Positions 32,811 through 41,816 of a stretch of 64,000 bases of DNA are shown in pieces. The stretch is taken from positions 186,001 through 250,000 of the forward strand of contig NZ_KL647083.1 in NCBI RefSeq assembly GCF_000725625.1. Reading direction: 5' to 3'. Origin of the DNA: Streptomyces sp. NRRL F-6676. GTDB lineage: Bacteria > Actinomycetota > Actinomycetes > Streptomycetales > Streptomycetaceae. Numbering within the stretch: position 1 is the stretch's first letter; every line of letters starts with the position of its first letter. Under the pieces are notes generated by a model. That model saw nothing but the letters and a program-made list of their open reading frames with translations, was not told where the DNA came from and did not search any database. The position numbers and the translations under genes were made by a program.

Positions 32811-34781
32811 TCACGTGCCCCGCAACCCCAGCCGCCGGACCCCCCGCAACCCGAAAACTTCCCCGTACAACCCCAGCTCCGCCTCCAACGCCCGCACCGT
32901 CGTCTCCGCACGACGAAACCCGTGCCCCTCCCCCTCGAACGTCAGATACGCATACCGCACCCCCCGCCCCGCCATCCGCTCCAGCAACCGCTCGCACTGC
33001 TCCGGCGGACAGATCACGTCGTCGAGCCCCTGCATCAGCAGGAACGGCACCGTGATCCCGTCCGCCCGCTCCACCGGCGAGCGCTCCGTGTACGCCGCGG
33101 CCCCCACCGGCCCCACCAGCCCCTCCAGATACCGCGACTCGAAGTCGTGCGTGCCGCCGTCCGCCCAGCCGAGAAGATCCAGCACCGGATAGCGGATCAC
33201 CCCGCACGCGTACACGTCCGTCGTCGCCAGCGACACCGCCGCCGTCCAGCCCCCCGCGCTGCCGCCCCGCACGGCGAGCCGCCCCCGGTCGGCGGTGCCC
33301 TCCTCGGCCAGGGCGAGGGCGACGGCAGCGCAGTCCTCGACGTCGACGACGCCCCACTGCTCCCGCAGCCGCTCGCGGTACTCCCGCCCGTACCCCGTCG
33401 AACCGCCGTAGTCGACCTCGGCGACCCCGATGCCGCGCGAGGTGAAGTAGGCGATCTCCAGGTCGAGGACGACGGGCGCCCTGCTGGTGGGACCGCCGTG
33501 CGCCCACACCACGTACGGCGGCAGCTCACCGCCGGGCGCGGTGTGCCCCGGGTTGTGCGGCGGATAGAGGCGGGCGTGGATGTCCCGCCCGGCGGGCCCG
33601 GTGAAGGTGCGGAGCTGCGGCTCGGGGTAGTAGGCGGGGTCGACGGGATCATGGGACGCGGCGCCGATGACACGGGCGTGCCCGGTGCGCGCGTCGAGTT
33701 CGATCACCGCGGGCGCGCTGCGCGGGCCCGCGCCGACGCCGACGATCCGGCTGCCGTGCACGGCGAGCGTGGGGGGGTACTCGTTCCAGGGCCCGGCGGC
33801 GTCGACGACCTCGCCGGTCCCCGGGTCGAGGATGCCGAGCGCGCTGGTGCCCCGCCCGTGCAGGACGGCGACCGGTCCGTCCGCCAGCGGGGCGAACCAG
33901 CGCTGCCCCAGCGTCCACAGGGGGCCGCCGAACTCCTCCTGGCGCGGGCAGAGCGGGTGGTGGCGCCCGGCCTCGTCGAGCCGGTACGGGTTCCACCAGC
34001 CGCTGCGGTCGGAGACATAGAGCAGGGTGCCGTCGGCGGCCCAGTCCGCCTGGGCGACGGCCTCCCCGGGGCCCCCGGCGACCGTGCGGGGGTCGTGCAG
34101 GAGGCCGTCGTCGCCGACGTCCGCGACGAGGAGTTCGGTGCCGTCCCACGGCATTTGGGGGTGGTCCCAGGCGAGCCAGGCCGCGCGGCGCCCGTCGGGC
34201 GAGAGGCGGGGGCCGGTGACGAACCGGTGCCGGGCGGGGGTGAGTTCGCGCACTGCGGCGCGGTCCTCGGCGGCGGAGCCGTCCAGCGGTACGGCGACGG
34301 CCACCCGCCGTACGTCGGAAGGCCCCTCGCCGGTGAACTCCTCCAGGACGCACCACACTTCGCCCCGCTCGACACGCATCACGGGGTCCACCCAGCGCAG
34401 CCCGCCGCCGACCGGCGAGAGCGGGGTGAGCGGGCGCGGCACGGCGCCGGGGGCGTCGGGCTCGTGGGCGTACAGCCGCTGGTCCGCGCCCTCGCTGAAC
34501 ACCACCAGCGGGCCCTCGAGGCGCATGACCCCGGCCCAGGGGTGGCCGCCGTACTCGTGGACCCGGCTGCGCACGTTCCAGGGCGCGGGCAGTACGGACT
34601 CCTCGGTGCCGTCGGCGGTGCGCCGTACGAGGGTGCGGCGGCCGCCCTCGGTGGGGCGGGGCTCGGTCCACCAGGGCTCGTCGCCGACGAAGCCGACGTG
34701 GTCCGGCCGGCCGTCGTGCGCGGCGGCCGTGGCCGCGTCGATCGGCGAGGGCCAGGTCCCGTAGGGGAGGGTGTGCACCAT
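32811..34781 (-). CDS. S9 family (prolyl oligopeptidase-like) serine peptidase
   Basis: Protein of 656 residues with an N-terminal beta-propeller (repeats such as RLSPDGRRAAWLAWDHP and LLYVSDRSGWWNPYRL) and a C-terminal alpha/beta hydrolase domain. The nucleophile Ser508 is in RGGSAGGWTA; the acid and base are in LLMQGLDDVICPPEQ and GEGHGFRRA. There is no signal peptide, so it acts in the cytosol, probably removing di- or tripeptides from short peptides. It starts 14 bases after the M20 gene and is the last of a three-peptidase operon. Confidence 0.92.
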   Translation of the reverse strand: MVHTLPYGTWPSPIDAATAAAHDGRPDHVGFVGDEPWWTEPRPTEGGRRTLVRRTADGTEESVLPAPWNVRSRVHEYGGHPWAGVMRLEGPLVVFSEGADQRLYAHEPDAPGAVPRPLTPLSPVGGGLRWVDPVMRVERGEVWCVLEEFTGEGPSDVRRVAVAVPLDGSAAEDRAAVRELTPARHRFVTGPRLSPDGRRAAWLAWDHPQMPWDGTELLVADVGDDGLLHDPRTVAGGPGEAVAQADWAADGTLLYVSDRSGWWNPYRLDEAGRHHPLCPRQEEFGGPLWTLGQRWFAPLADGPVAVLHGRGTSALGILDPGTGEVVDAAGPWNEYPPTLAVHGSRIVGVGAGPRSAPAVIELDARTGHARVIGAASHDPVDPAYYPEPQLRTFTGPAGRDIHARLYPPHNPGHTAPGGELPPYVVWAHGGPTSRAPVVLDLEIAYFTSRGIGVAEVDYGGSTGYGREYRERLREQWGVVDVEDCAAVALALAEEGTADRGRLAVRGGSAGGWTAAVSLATTDVYACGVIRYPVLDLLGWADGGTHDFESRYLEGLVGPVGAAAYTERSPVERADGITVPFLLMQGLDDVICPPEQCERLLERMAGRGVRYAYLTFEGEGHGFRRAETTVRALEAELGLYGEVFGLRGVRRLGLRGT

Positions 34782-34795
34782 GGTCGCGGCTCTCC

Positions 34796-36160
34796 TCAGG
34801 CGGTGCGCAGGAAGCGGTCGAGGACGTGGACGCCGAAGTGCAGCGCCTCGACGGGGACGCGTTCGTCGACGCCGTGGAACATCGCCTGGTAGTCGAAGCC
34901 CTCGGGGAGTCTGAGCGGGGCGAACCCGTAGCCGGTGATGCCGAGCCGGGAGAACTGCTTGGCGTCGGTGCCGCCCGACATGCAGTACGGGACGACGTGT
35001 CCTTCGGGCGCGAACTCCTCCACTGCGGCGCGCATCTTCGCGTACGTGGGCGAGTCGACGGGGGCTTGCAGGGCGACCTCGCGGTGCTCGAACTCCCAGT
35101 CGACGTCGGGGCCGGTGAGCTGGTCGAGGGTGGTGCGGAACTCGTCCTCGCCGCCGGGCAGGAACCTTCCGTCCACGTGGGCGACGGCCTCGCCGGGGAT
35201 GACGTTGACCTTGTAACCGGCTTCCAGCATGGTCGGGTTGGCGCTGTTGCGGACGGTGGCCTCGACGAGGGCGGCGGCGGGGCCGAGCTTCTCCAGGAGG
35301 GCGTCCACCTCGGCGGCGGCGTCCTCCGTGCCGCTCGGGTCGGTCCCGGCACCGCTCAGGCTTGTCTCGATGCCGTGCAGCGCGGCCAGTTCGGTGAGGG
35401 CGGCGCGGACGGTCGGGGTGAGCCGCATCGGCCAGCGGTGCTCGCCGATGCGGGTGACGGCCGCGGCGAGCCGGGTGACCGCGTTGTCGTGGTTGACCTT
35501 GGAGCCGTGCCCCGCGCGCCCGCGCGCGGTGAGCCTGAGCCAGCCGGTGCCGCGCTCCCCCGCCGCGATGGGGTAGAGGTGACGCCCGGAGCCGTCGTGG
35601 AAGGTGTACGCGCCGGACTCGCCGATGGCTTCCGTACAGCCCTCGAACAGGCCGGGGTGGTGGTCGGCGAGGAAGCCGGAGCCGTCCACCGCGCTCGCCT
35701 CCTCGTCGGCGGTGAACGCGATGACGAGGTCGCGCCGGGGGCGTACGCCCGCGCGCATCCAGTCGCGGACGACGGCGAGGATCATCGCGTCCATGTTCTT
35801 CATGTCGACGGCGCCGCGCCCCCAGACCACGCCGTCGCGCACCTCGCCGGAGAACGGGTGCACGCTCCAGTCGTCCGCCCGCGCGGGGACGACGTCGAGA
35901 TGACCGTGGACGAGCAGGGCGGGGGCGGAGGGGTCGGTGCCCGCGAGGCGCGCGACGACGTTGGCGCGCCCCGGGGTGCGCTCCAGGAGCGCCGGTTCGA
36001 GGCCGGCGTCGGCGAGCTGTGCCGCCGCGTACTCGGCGGCGGGCCGCTCACGGCAGTCGCCGCCGCCCCGGTTGGTGGTGTCGATACGGATGAGCTCGGA
36101 GGTGAACCGGACGACTTCGTCCAACGCCCGCTGACCCACCGTGTGTTCGACGTCAGCCAT
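34796..36160 (-). CDS. M20/M25/M40 family metallopeptidase
   Basis: Protein of 454 residues. Metal-site motifs are LLVHGHLDVVPA (His and catalytic Asp), WGRGAVDMKN, TADEEASAVDGSGF and the C-terminal SGGTDAKQFSRLGITGYGF. Such enzymes are zinc aminoacylases or dipeptidases in the cytosol. ATG 36160 follows GGAGGAG, and the gene overlaps the upstream M55 gene by eight bases. The insertion dimerisation domain is intact. Likely completes peptide breakdown together with its two peptidase neighbours. Confidence 0.93.
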   Translation of the reverse strand: MADVEHTVGQRALDEVVRFTSELIRIDTTNRGGGDCRERPAAEYAAAQLADAGLEPALLERTPGRANVVARLAGTDPSAPALLVHGHLDVVPARADDWSVHPFSGEVRDGVVWGRGAVDMKNMDAMILAVVRDWMRAGVRPRRDLVIAFTADEEASAVDGSGFLADHHPGLFEGCTEAIGESGAYTFHDGSGRHLYPIAAGERGTGWLRLTARGRAGHGSKVNHDNAVTRLAAAVTRIGEHRWPMRLTPTVRAALTELAALHGIETSLSGAGTDPSGTEDAAAEVDALLEKLGPAAALVEATVRNSANPTMLEAGYKVNVIPGEAVAHVDGRFLPGGEDEFRTTLDQLTGPDVDWEFEHREVALQAPVDSPTYAKMRAAVEEFAPEGHVVPYCMSGGTDAKQFSRLGITGYGFAPLRLPEGFDYQAMFHGVDERVPVEALHFGVHVLDRFLRTA

Positions 36161-36986
36161 ATTGCTCCTCCACGGCGGCCGAGGCGATCGTGGTGACCGC
36201 CTTGAAGGTGCGGATGCCCTCGTACATGGTGGCGCTGGTGTACGCCACCTTGCGCTCGCCGATGCGGTCGACGCCCGGGACGACGGTGGTGGCGGCGGCG
36301 AGGTGCTCGGCGTCGAACTCCAGCGCGACGGTGAACGGTCCGTCGTGCGCGGGCGCGTGGCGGACGGCGAGGGCGGCCGCCTCCTTGGCGGCGGCGCGGA
36401 TGTCGGCGGCGGTGCGGGCGGGGGTGCGGCAGACGGCCGCGTACCGGGAGACGTGGTCCTTGACGGCGACCTTCAGCGCCTCGGGCGCGTAGCCGAGGGC
36501 GTCCTCGCAGGCCACGTCGTCGCCGGTGACGAGCACGACGGGGACGCCGTACTCGGCGGCGACATGCGCGTTGAGCAGGCCCTCGCTGGCGCGTACGTCG
36601 TTCAGCCAGACGCCGGTGATCTGGTTGGCGAGGTAGGTGTGGGCGAGGACGCCCTCCATGCCGGCGCCGGCGTGGTAGCCGAGGAAGGCGATGCCGTCCA
36701 CGTCTCCGTGCTGGACACCTTCGACCATGGAGAGGGACTTGTGGCGGCCGGTGAGCATCTCGACGCGGTCGTCCAGCTGTTCGAGGAGGAGGTTGCGCAT
36801 GCTCCAGTGGGCCTCGTTGATGAGGACCTCGTCGGCACCGCCCTCGAAGAACCCCTGGACGGCGGCGTTGACGTCGCCGGTGAACAGGGTGCGGCAGCGT
36901 TCCCACTGGGCGGTGCCGGGCAGCACGTCCGCGGGCCAGGTCACCCCGGTGGCGCCCTCCATGTCGGCGCTGAGGAGGATCTTCAT
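36153..36986 (-). CDS. M55 family D-aminopeptidase (DppA-like)
   Basis: Protein of 277 residues starting MKILLSADMEGATGVTWP, where Asp8 and Glu10 are the metal ligands of the DppA family. Further family marks are FFEGGADEVLINEAHWSMRNLL, GYHAGAG and VLVTGDDVACEDA. It cleaves D-amino-acid peptides, for example D-Ala-D-Ala from cell wall turnover. No ribosome binding site is visible; a TACCGT box six bases before the ATG suggests a leaderless transcript. First gene of the M55-M20-S9 operon. Confidence 0.92.
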   Translation of the reverse strand: MKILLSADMEGATGVTWPADVLPGTAQWERCRTLFTGDVNAAVQGFFEGGADEVLINEAHWSMRNLLLEQLDDRVEMLTGRHKSLSMVEGVQHGDVDGIAFLGYHAGAGMEGVLAHTYLANQITGVWLNDVRASEGLLNAHVAAEYGVPVVLVTGDDVACEDALGYAPEALKVAVKDHVSRYAAVCRTPARTAADIRAAAKEAAALAVRHAPAHDGPFTVALEFDAEHLAAATTVVPGVDRIGERKVAYTSATMYEGIRTFKAVTTIASAAVEEQYG

Positions 36987-36998
36987 GCCGAAACGGTA
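36984..36998 (-). promoter_or_regulatory. predicted leaderless promoter (-10 TACCGT) of the peptidase operon
   Basis: On the minus strand TACCGT (36993-36998) is followed by six bases and the ATG at 36986. There is no Shine-Dalgarno sequence. Same geometry as at 29629, 58065 and 59364. Confidence 0.5.
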
Positions 36999-37018
36999 CG
37001 CGTTCTGTCCTTCTTTTT

Positions 37019-37189
37019 CGCCGCCCCTACCCTTCCCGTCCCTCCGGGGGCAAGCCCCCGGACCCCCAAAAAGATTGCGCAGTTCCCCGCGCCCCTGTCA
37101 GGGGCGCGGGGAACTGCGCACGGGGCGAAGCCCCGTCCGGGGTCCAAGGGGCGGAGCCCCTTGAGGGGACGGGAAGGGTAGGGGCGGCG
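37019..37189. repeat. mosaic palindromic 3'-end element (copy h), perfect outer arms
   Basis: The outer arms 37019-37042 and 37166-37189 are exact inverted copies over 24 bases. The inside repeats the order of copy g: CGGGGGCAAGCCCCCG, the 20-bp GCGCAGTTCCCCGCGCCCCT arm pair with loop GTC, ACGGGGCGAAGCCCCGT and CAAGGGGCGGAGCCCCTTG. It sits 26 bases after the stop of the transporter gene. Confidence 0.92.
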
Positions 37190-37215
37190 GGGGCGAGAAA
37201 ACGTCCCGCGAACCC

Positions 37216-39597
37216 TCAGTCCTCATGCCCCAGGTGCAGGTCCCGCTCCGTCCGGCCGCCCCCGGCCATCCGCAACACCGTGGCCACCGGCGGGTACCCC
37301 GCCGCGATCACCGTGTACTCCCCCGACGAGAGGTCCACGAACCGGAACACCCCGTCCGCCCCCGTCGTCACCGAGTCCACCACGTTCCCCGCCGCATCCA
37401 GCAACGTCACCCTCGCATCCTCCACCGGCCGCCCGCCCCCGGCCCGCACGGTCCCCCGCAACACCGCCCCACCCGCGAGCTCGACGTCCTGCCGGGTCTC
37501 CCGGGACGCGTGCACGGTGACCGGCAGCGCCGCCGGCCGGAAGGCGGGCGCGCTCGCCGCGAGCGTGTACTCGCCGGCCACCAGCTCGGTGATCAGATAG
37601 CCGCCCTCCGCCGCACTCCGTGTCGTCGCGACGACCTCCCCGTGCGCGTTGGTGAGCGTCACCGTCGCGTCCCGCACCGGCGTCCCGTCGGCGGTGAGCA
37701 CACTGCCCGCCAGCCGCCCCGCACCCCCGAGCACCACATCGAGTTCGACCGGCCGTTCGCCGACCGTCACGGACACCGCCTGCGGCTGGTGCCCGCCGGC
37801 CGCCGCGATCAGCACGTACGCCCCCGGCCCGGGCGTGGCCAGCGCGTACCGTCCGTCCTCCCCGCTCGCCCCGCGCCCGATCTGCGCACCGGTGACGTCG
37901 ATGAGGGTGAGCGCCGCACGCGGCACGACGGTGCCGTCGGGATGCTGCACGCTGCCGCAGACGGGCACCCCGGCACCGTAGGAGAGACGGGCCGGCGGGA
38001 CCTGCCCGGTGGTGGGGGCGTCGGTGGGGGTGGGGTGGGACACCAGCGGTTTCTCCTTGAGGAAGCAGGCGATGAGCAGCCCGAGGACGAGGACCGGCAC
38101 CAGATAGAGGAAGATGCGCGGCATCGCGTCGGCGTAGGCGCGCACGTACGCGTCGCGCAGTGCGGGCGGGAGCGTGCGCACGAGTTGCGGGGTGAGCGAC
38201 TCGGGGTCCGGCAGCCCGCGGCCCGCGTTCCGCGGTAGCCGGTCGCGCAGGGCGTCGCCGAGCCGCTGGGCGAAGAGCGTGCCGAAGACGGCGGCGCCGA
38301 CGCTGCCGCCGATCTGCCGGAAGTAGTTGTTGGCGCTGGTCGCGGTGCCGAGGTCGGCGGGGCGCACGGCGTTCTGCACGGCGAGGACGAGCACGGGCAT
38401 CACCATGCCGATGCCCGTGCCGAGAACGGCCATCCAGATGCTGTAGTGCAGCCGGGGCGTGTCGGTGCCGAGCCCGGACAGCAGCCACATGCCGACGGCG
38501 GACAGCGCGCTGCCGAGCAGCGGGTACGGCTTGTAGCGGCCGGTGCGGCTGATGAGCTGCCCGCAGACGATGGAGGCGCCGACGATCCCGGCCATCATCG
38601 GCAGCATCAGCAGCCCGGACTCGGTGGCCGAGACCCCGTCGACCATTTGCAGGAAGCTCGGCAGATAGCTGGCCGCGCCGAACAGGGCGACGCCGATGAC
38701 CAGTCCGACCAGCGCGGTGACGTTGAACACCGAGTCCCGGAACAGCCGCAGCGGGATGAGGGGTTCGGCGGCGAACCGCTCCGCGATCAGGAAGAGCACG
38801 GTCGCCACGACCGCCCCCGCGCCGAGCCCGAGGACGACACGGGAGCCCCACGCGTACTCGGTGCCGCCCCAGCTCGTCAGCAGCACGAGGCAGGTGGAGG
38901 CGGCGGCCAGCAGCAGCGCCCCCGGCACGTCGAGCCGGGCCCGGCGCTCGGGCTTGGGCAGCTTGAGGACGACGGCGACGACGGCGAGGGTGACCAGACC
39001 GAACGGCACGTTGATGTAGAAGCACCAGCGCCAGGAGAGGTGGTCGGTGAAGTAACCGCCGAGCAGCGGCCCGGCCACCGAGGCGAGCCCGAACACGGCG
39101 CCGATCGCGCCCATGTAGCGGCCGCGTTCACGGGGCGGCACGATGTCCGCGATGATCGCCTGCACGCCGATCATCAGCCCGCCGGCGCCGACGCCCTGGA
39201 CCGCCCGGTAGGCGATCATCTGGTCCATGCTCCCGGCCCGGCCGGCCAGCGCGGAGCCGACCACGAAGACCAGGATGGCGAACTGGAAGACGCCCTTGCG
39301 CCCGAAGAGGTCACCGGCCTTGCCGTAGACGGGCAGTCCGATGGTCGCGGTGAGCAGATACGCCGTGACGGCCCAGGACATCTTGTCCAGCCCGTGCAGC
39401 TCGCCGACGATCTTCGGCAGCGCGGTGGCGACGATCATCTGGTCCAGCGCGGCGAGCAGCAGCGCGAGCATCAGCCCGAGGAAGACCAGCCGGACCCGGC
39501 GCGGGGTGAGCGGGGCGTCCGGGGGCGGAAGCGGTGGCTCGGGGGCGCGCGGGGGCGCGAGTTCCACGTCCTCCTGCGCCAGAGTGATCCCACCCAC
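37216..39597 (-). CDS. EmrB/QacA-type MFS exporter with C-terminal carboxypeptidase-regulatory-like domains
   Basis: Protein of 793 residues. Residues about 30-530 form a 14-span DHA2 drug:proton antiporter: [26 protein letters not shown] in span 1, the loop [14 protein letters not shown] and motif C-like [25 protein letters not shown]. The last 250 residues, after the final span, hold three beta-sandwich repeats of the carboxypeptidase regulatory/CNA-B kind ([23 protein letters not shown]..., [17 protein letters not shown]..., [18 protein letters not shown]...). Standard family members stop near residue 530. Start GTG 39597. Confidence 0.9.
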   Translation of the reverse strand: MGGITLAQEDVELAPPRAPEPPLPPPDAPLTPRRVRLVFLGLMLALLLAALDQMIVATALPKIVGELHGLDKMSWAVTAYLLTATIGLPVYGKAGDLFGRKGVFQFAILVFVVGSALAGRAGSMDQMIAYRAVQGVGAGGLMIGVQAIIADIVPPRERGRYMGAIGAVFGLASVAGPLLGGYFTDHLSWRWCFYINVPFGLVTLAVVAVVLKLPKPERRARLDVPGALLLAAASTCLVLLTSWGGTEYAWGSRVVLGLGAGAVVATVLFLIAERFAAEPLIPLRLFRDSVFNVTALVGLVIGVALFGAASYLPSFLQMVDGVSATESGLLMLPMMAGIVGASIVCGQLISRTGRYKPYPLLGSALSAVGMWLLSGLGTDTPRLHYSIWMAVLGTGIGMVMPVLVLAVQNAVRPADLGTATSANNYFRQIGGSVGAAVFGTLFAQRLGDALRDRLPRNAGRGLPDPESLTPQLVRTLPPALRDAYVRAYADAMPRIFLYLVPVLVLGLLIACFLKEKPLVSHPTPTDAPTTGQVPPARLSYGAGVPVCGSVQHPDGTVVPRAALTLIDVTGAQIGRGASGEDGRYALATPGPGAYVLIAAAGGHQPQAVSVTVGERPVELDVVLGGAGRLAGSVLTADGTPVRDATVTLTNAHGEVVATTRSAAEGGYLITELVAGEYTLAASAPAFRPAALPVTVHASRETRQDVELAGGAVLRGTVRAGGGRPVEDARVTLLDAAGNVVDSVTTGADGVFRFVDLSSGEYTVIAAGYPPVATVLRMAGGGRTERDLHLGHED

Positions 39598-39715
39598 GAA
39601 ACGCTCCCCTCACCGCACCCTCCGCGCCCTGCCCGCGCCCCCACACAACTCCGCCCAACCACACGGAGTTACGGCACGAGAACCAGCAACGAGAAGATCC
39701 ACCCGATCCGGTGAG

Positions 39716-39775
39716 GGGCACGGGACTGTGTCGATCCGCGGCTCCGCCGCGTGGGCACGACCAGCCGCCTCAAGG
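39716..39775. repeat. mosaic palindromic element (copy i), fragment
   Basis: Contains AGGGGCACGGGACTGTGTCG, then GCGGCTCCGCCGCGTGGGCACGACC, matching the sub-module between the first hairpin and the GGGGC hairpin in copies a and e. It lies just beyond the stop of the SRPBCC gene at 39791. No G-rich end is present. Confidence 0.6.
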
Positions 39776-39790
39776 GCAGGGAGCTACCCC

Positions 39791-40234
39791 CTACTTCTCC
39801 GTCTCCGCGGCGAGCCGCGCGAGCACCGCGTCATAGATGCGACCCAGCCCCTTCGGCGCGAACGTCTTCTCGAAGAACCCGCCGATACCCCCCGCCCCGT
39901 TCCACGTCGTCGTGACGACGACCCGCGCCCGCCCCTCACCCGCCGGCGTCACCCGCCACGTCGTCACCATGGACGAGTTGCGGTCCTTCTCGACCAGCTC
40001 CCCGTCCGTCGGCTCGCTGACCTCCAGCAGGCAGTCGCGCACCCGCTTGCTCGTGGCCTGGAGCTTCCAGTGGACGAGGGTGCCCTCGCCGTCGCCGCCC
40101 TCGCGCACCTCGTACTCGCTGAAGTGCTCGGGCAGCAGCTTCGCGCGCGTGCCGGTGTAGTCGGCCAGGGAGTCGAACACCTTCTCCGCGTCCGCAGCGA
40201 TGACCCGCTCGGTGGTGGCCTCGACCTGCGCCAT
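39791..40234 (-). CDS. SRPBCC family protein
   Basis: Protein of 147 residues with the START/polyketide cyclase-dehydrase fold: MAQVEATTERVIAADAEKVFDSLADYTGTRAKLLPEHFSEYEV, LVHWKLQATSKRVRDCLLEVSEP and a C-terminal helix LGRIYDAVLARLAAETEK. It binds a hydrophobic ligand or acts as a small coenzyme/lipid-binding protein; no activity can be assigned. ATG 40234 has AGAGGA about six bases upstream. Divergent from the radical SAM gene; the 263-base gap holds an SOS box. Confidence 0.85.
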   Translation of the reverse strand: MAQVEATTERVIAADAEKVFDSLADYTGTRAKLLPEHFSEYEVREGGDGEGTLVHWKLQATSKRVRDCLLEVSEPTDGELVEKDRNSSMVTTWRVTPAGEGRARVVVTTTWNGAGGIGGFFEKTFAPKGLGRIYDAVLARLAAETEK

Positions 40235-40450
40235 GACGTTCCTCTTCCTGTACATGTGACGGGGGTACGGCCAATCCCACCACACCCGGAGCCGCGGGCG
40301 GACGCGGACCGGGACCGTACGCGCCCGCGCTCCGGCGCACGCGCCGTCCGCCACGCCGGACGGGAGCGCGAATCCACCGGAAAAGCCCCAGGCCGGGACC
40401 ACCTCCTTCGAATATCGAACACACGAACGACCCCGCTCCCCCGATCAAGG

Positions 40451-40462
40451 GAACGTATGTTC
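40451..40462. promoter_or_regulatory. LexA (SOS) box
   Basis: GAACGTATGTTC is a perfect match to the actinobacterial core GAAC-N4-GTTC. A -10-like TATTCT follows immediately (40463-40468), so LexA would block RNA polymerase. The box lies 35 bases upstream of the radical SAM gene start. Two further GAAC half-sites lie at 40419-40430. Confidence 0.8.
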
Positions 40463-40497
40463 TATTCTGTGGACGCAGCACTACCCGAGGAGGCGCC

Positions 40498-41565
40498 ATG
40501 CGCTGGGAGAACCTCACCCGCGATCCCACCGGGGACCGCGCCCGCGACGCCGCGCTGTTCCACGCGGACGCGGTGACCACACGCACGTTCGACACCCCCG
40601 AGTTCCGCGGGATCACGTTCCACGAGGTGCGCGCCCGTTCGATCGTGAACCGGGTACCGGGCGCCTCGCGCATGCCGTTCGAATGGACGGTCAACCCGTA
40701 CCGGGGCTGCGCGCACGCGTGCGTGTACTGCTTCGCCCGCAAGACGCACAGCTATCTGGACCTCGACACGGGAATCGGCTTCGACTCGCAGATCGTGGTG
40801 AAGGTCAACGCGCCCGAGCTGCTGCGCCGGCAGCTGGCCTCGCCGCGCTGGGGCGGCGAGCACATCGCGATGGGCACCAATGTCGACTGCTACCAGCGGG
40901 CCGAGGGGCGCTACCGGCTGATGCCGGGGGTCATCGCCGCCCTGCGCGACCGCGCCAACCCGTTCTCGATCCTCACCAAGGGCACGCTGATCCTGCGCGA
41001 CCTGGAGCTGCTGAAGCAGGCGTCCGAGGTCACCGACGTCGGCATCTCGGTCTCCGTGGGATTCACCGACCCCGCGCTGTGGCGCACGGTCGAGCCGGGC
41101 ACCCCGGCTCCGGAACGGCGTCTGGAGGTCGTGCGGGTGCTGGGCGAGCACGGCATCGGCTGCGGGGTCCTGATGGCCCCCGTCATCCCGTTCCTCGGCG
41201 ACCGTCCCGACCAGCTGCGGGCCACCGTACGGGCGATCGCCGCGGCCGGGGCGACCTCGGTGACGCCCCTGGTGCTGCATCTGCGCCCAGGGGCGCGCGA
41301 GTGGTTCATGGCCTGGCTGGAGCACCACCACCCGCACCTCGTGCGCCGTTACGAGCGCCTGTACGCCGCGGGCGCCTACGCTCCGACCTGGTATCAGCGC
41401 CGGATCACCCGTCAGGTGCACGAGCTGGCGCGGGAGTACGGGATCGGCCCCACGCGCGCGGGAATGCCGCGCCGGATCCGGCCCGCCGAGTCCGCCGAGC
41501 CCGCGTCCGAACCGGCCCTCGACCCCACGGTGGTCCCCGGTCCCACCCAGCTCTCTTTGCTCTGA
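40498..41565 (+). CDS. Rv2578c-type radical SAM protein (SplB-like)
   Basis: Protein of 355 residues. The iron-sulfur motif CAHACVYC gives Cys71, Cys75 and Cys78 (CX3CX2C), followed by FARKTHSYLDLDTGIGFDSQIVVKVNAPELLRRQL, NPFSILTKGTLILRDLELL and VSVGFTDPALWRTVEPGTPAPERRLEVV, a radical-SAM barrel related to spore photoproduct lyase. The substrate is unknown. ATG 40498 follows GAGGAGG. With a perfect LexA box in front it is very likely DNA-damage induced. From memory, the M. tuberculosis orthologue Rv2578c is also an SOS gene. Confidence 0.92.
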   Translation: MRWENLTRDPTGDRARDAALFHADAVTTRTFDTPEFRGITFHEVRARSIVNRVPGASRMPFEWTVNPYRGCAHACVYCFARKTHSYLDLDTGIGFDSQIVVKVNAPELLRRQLASPRWGGEHIAMGTNVDCYQRAEGRYRLMPGVIAALRDRANPFSILTKGTLILRDLELLKQASEVTDVGISVSVGFTDPALWRTVEPGTPAPERRLEVVRVLGEHGIGCGVLMAPVIPFLGDRPDQLRATVRAIAAAGATSVTPLVLHLRPGAREWFMAWLEHHHPHLVRRYERLYAAGAYAPTWYQRRITRQVHELAREYGIGPTRAGMPRRIRPAESAEPASEPALDPTVVPGPTQLSLL

Positions 41566-41577
41566 GCCGACGACGCC

Positions 41578-41680
41578 GGCAGCCGGGCGGACGGTGCGCG
41601 GGCGGGAGACAGCCGAGCGAAGGGCAGACAGGCGAAGGGCACCCGGGCGAACGGCGGACAGGCGGGCGGCAGCCGGGCGC
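41578..41680. repeat. degenerate short tandem repeats
   Basis: Irregular repeats built from GCGAAGGG, GCGAACGG, GGACAGGCG and CAGCCGGGCG fill about 100 bases just after the radical SAM gene and before the leader of the secreted peptidase gene. No hairpin or open frame of note is seen in the 251-base gap beyond this array. Confidence 0.55.
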
Positions 41681-41816
41681 TTCCCGCGGCCCGATCGGCT
41701 GAAATTCCGCGGAACGGGTTCCTCCGGGCGTGCTTCCCGGGACGATGCGGCGAGGACCGTGCCCCGGCCTGGGGGCGCGGATCCCGCGTCCTGCCCCACG
41801 TTCTGGGAGGCCCGGC

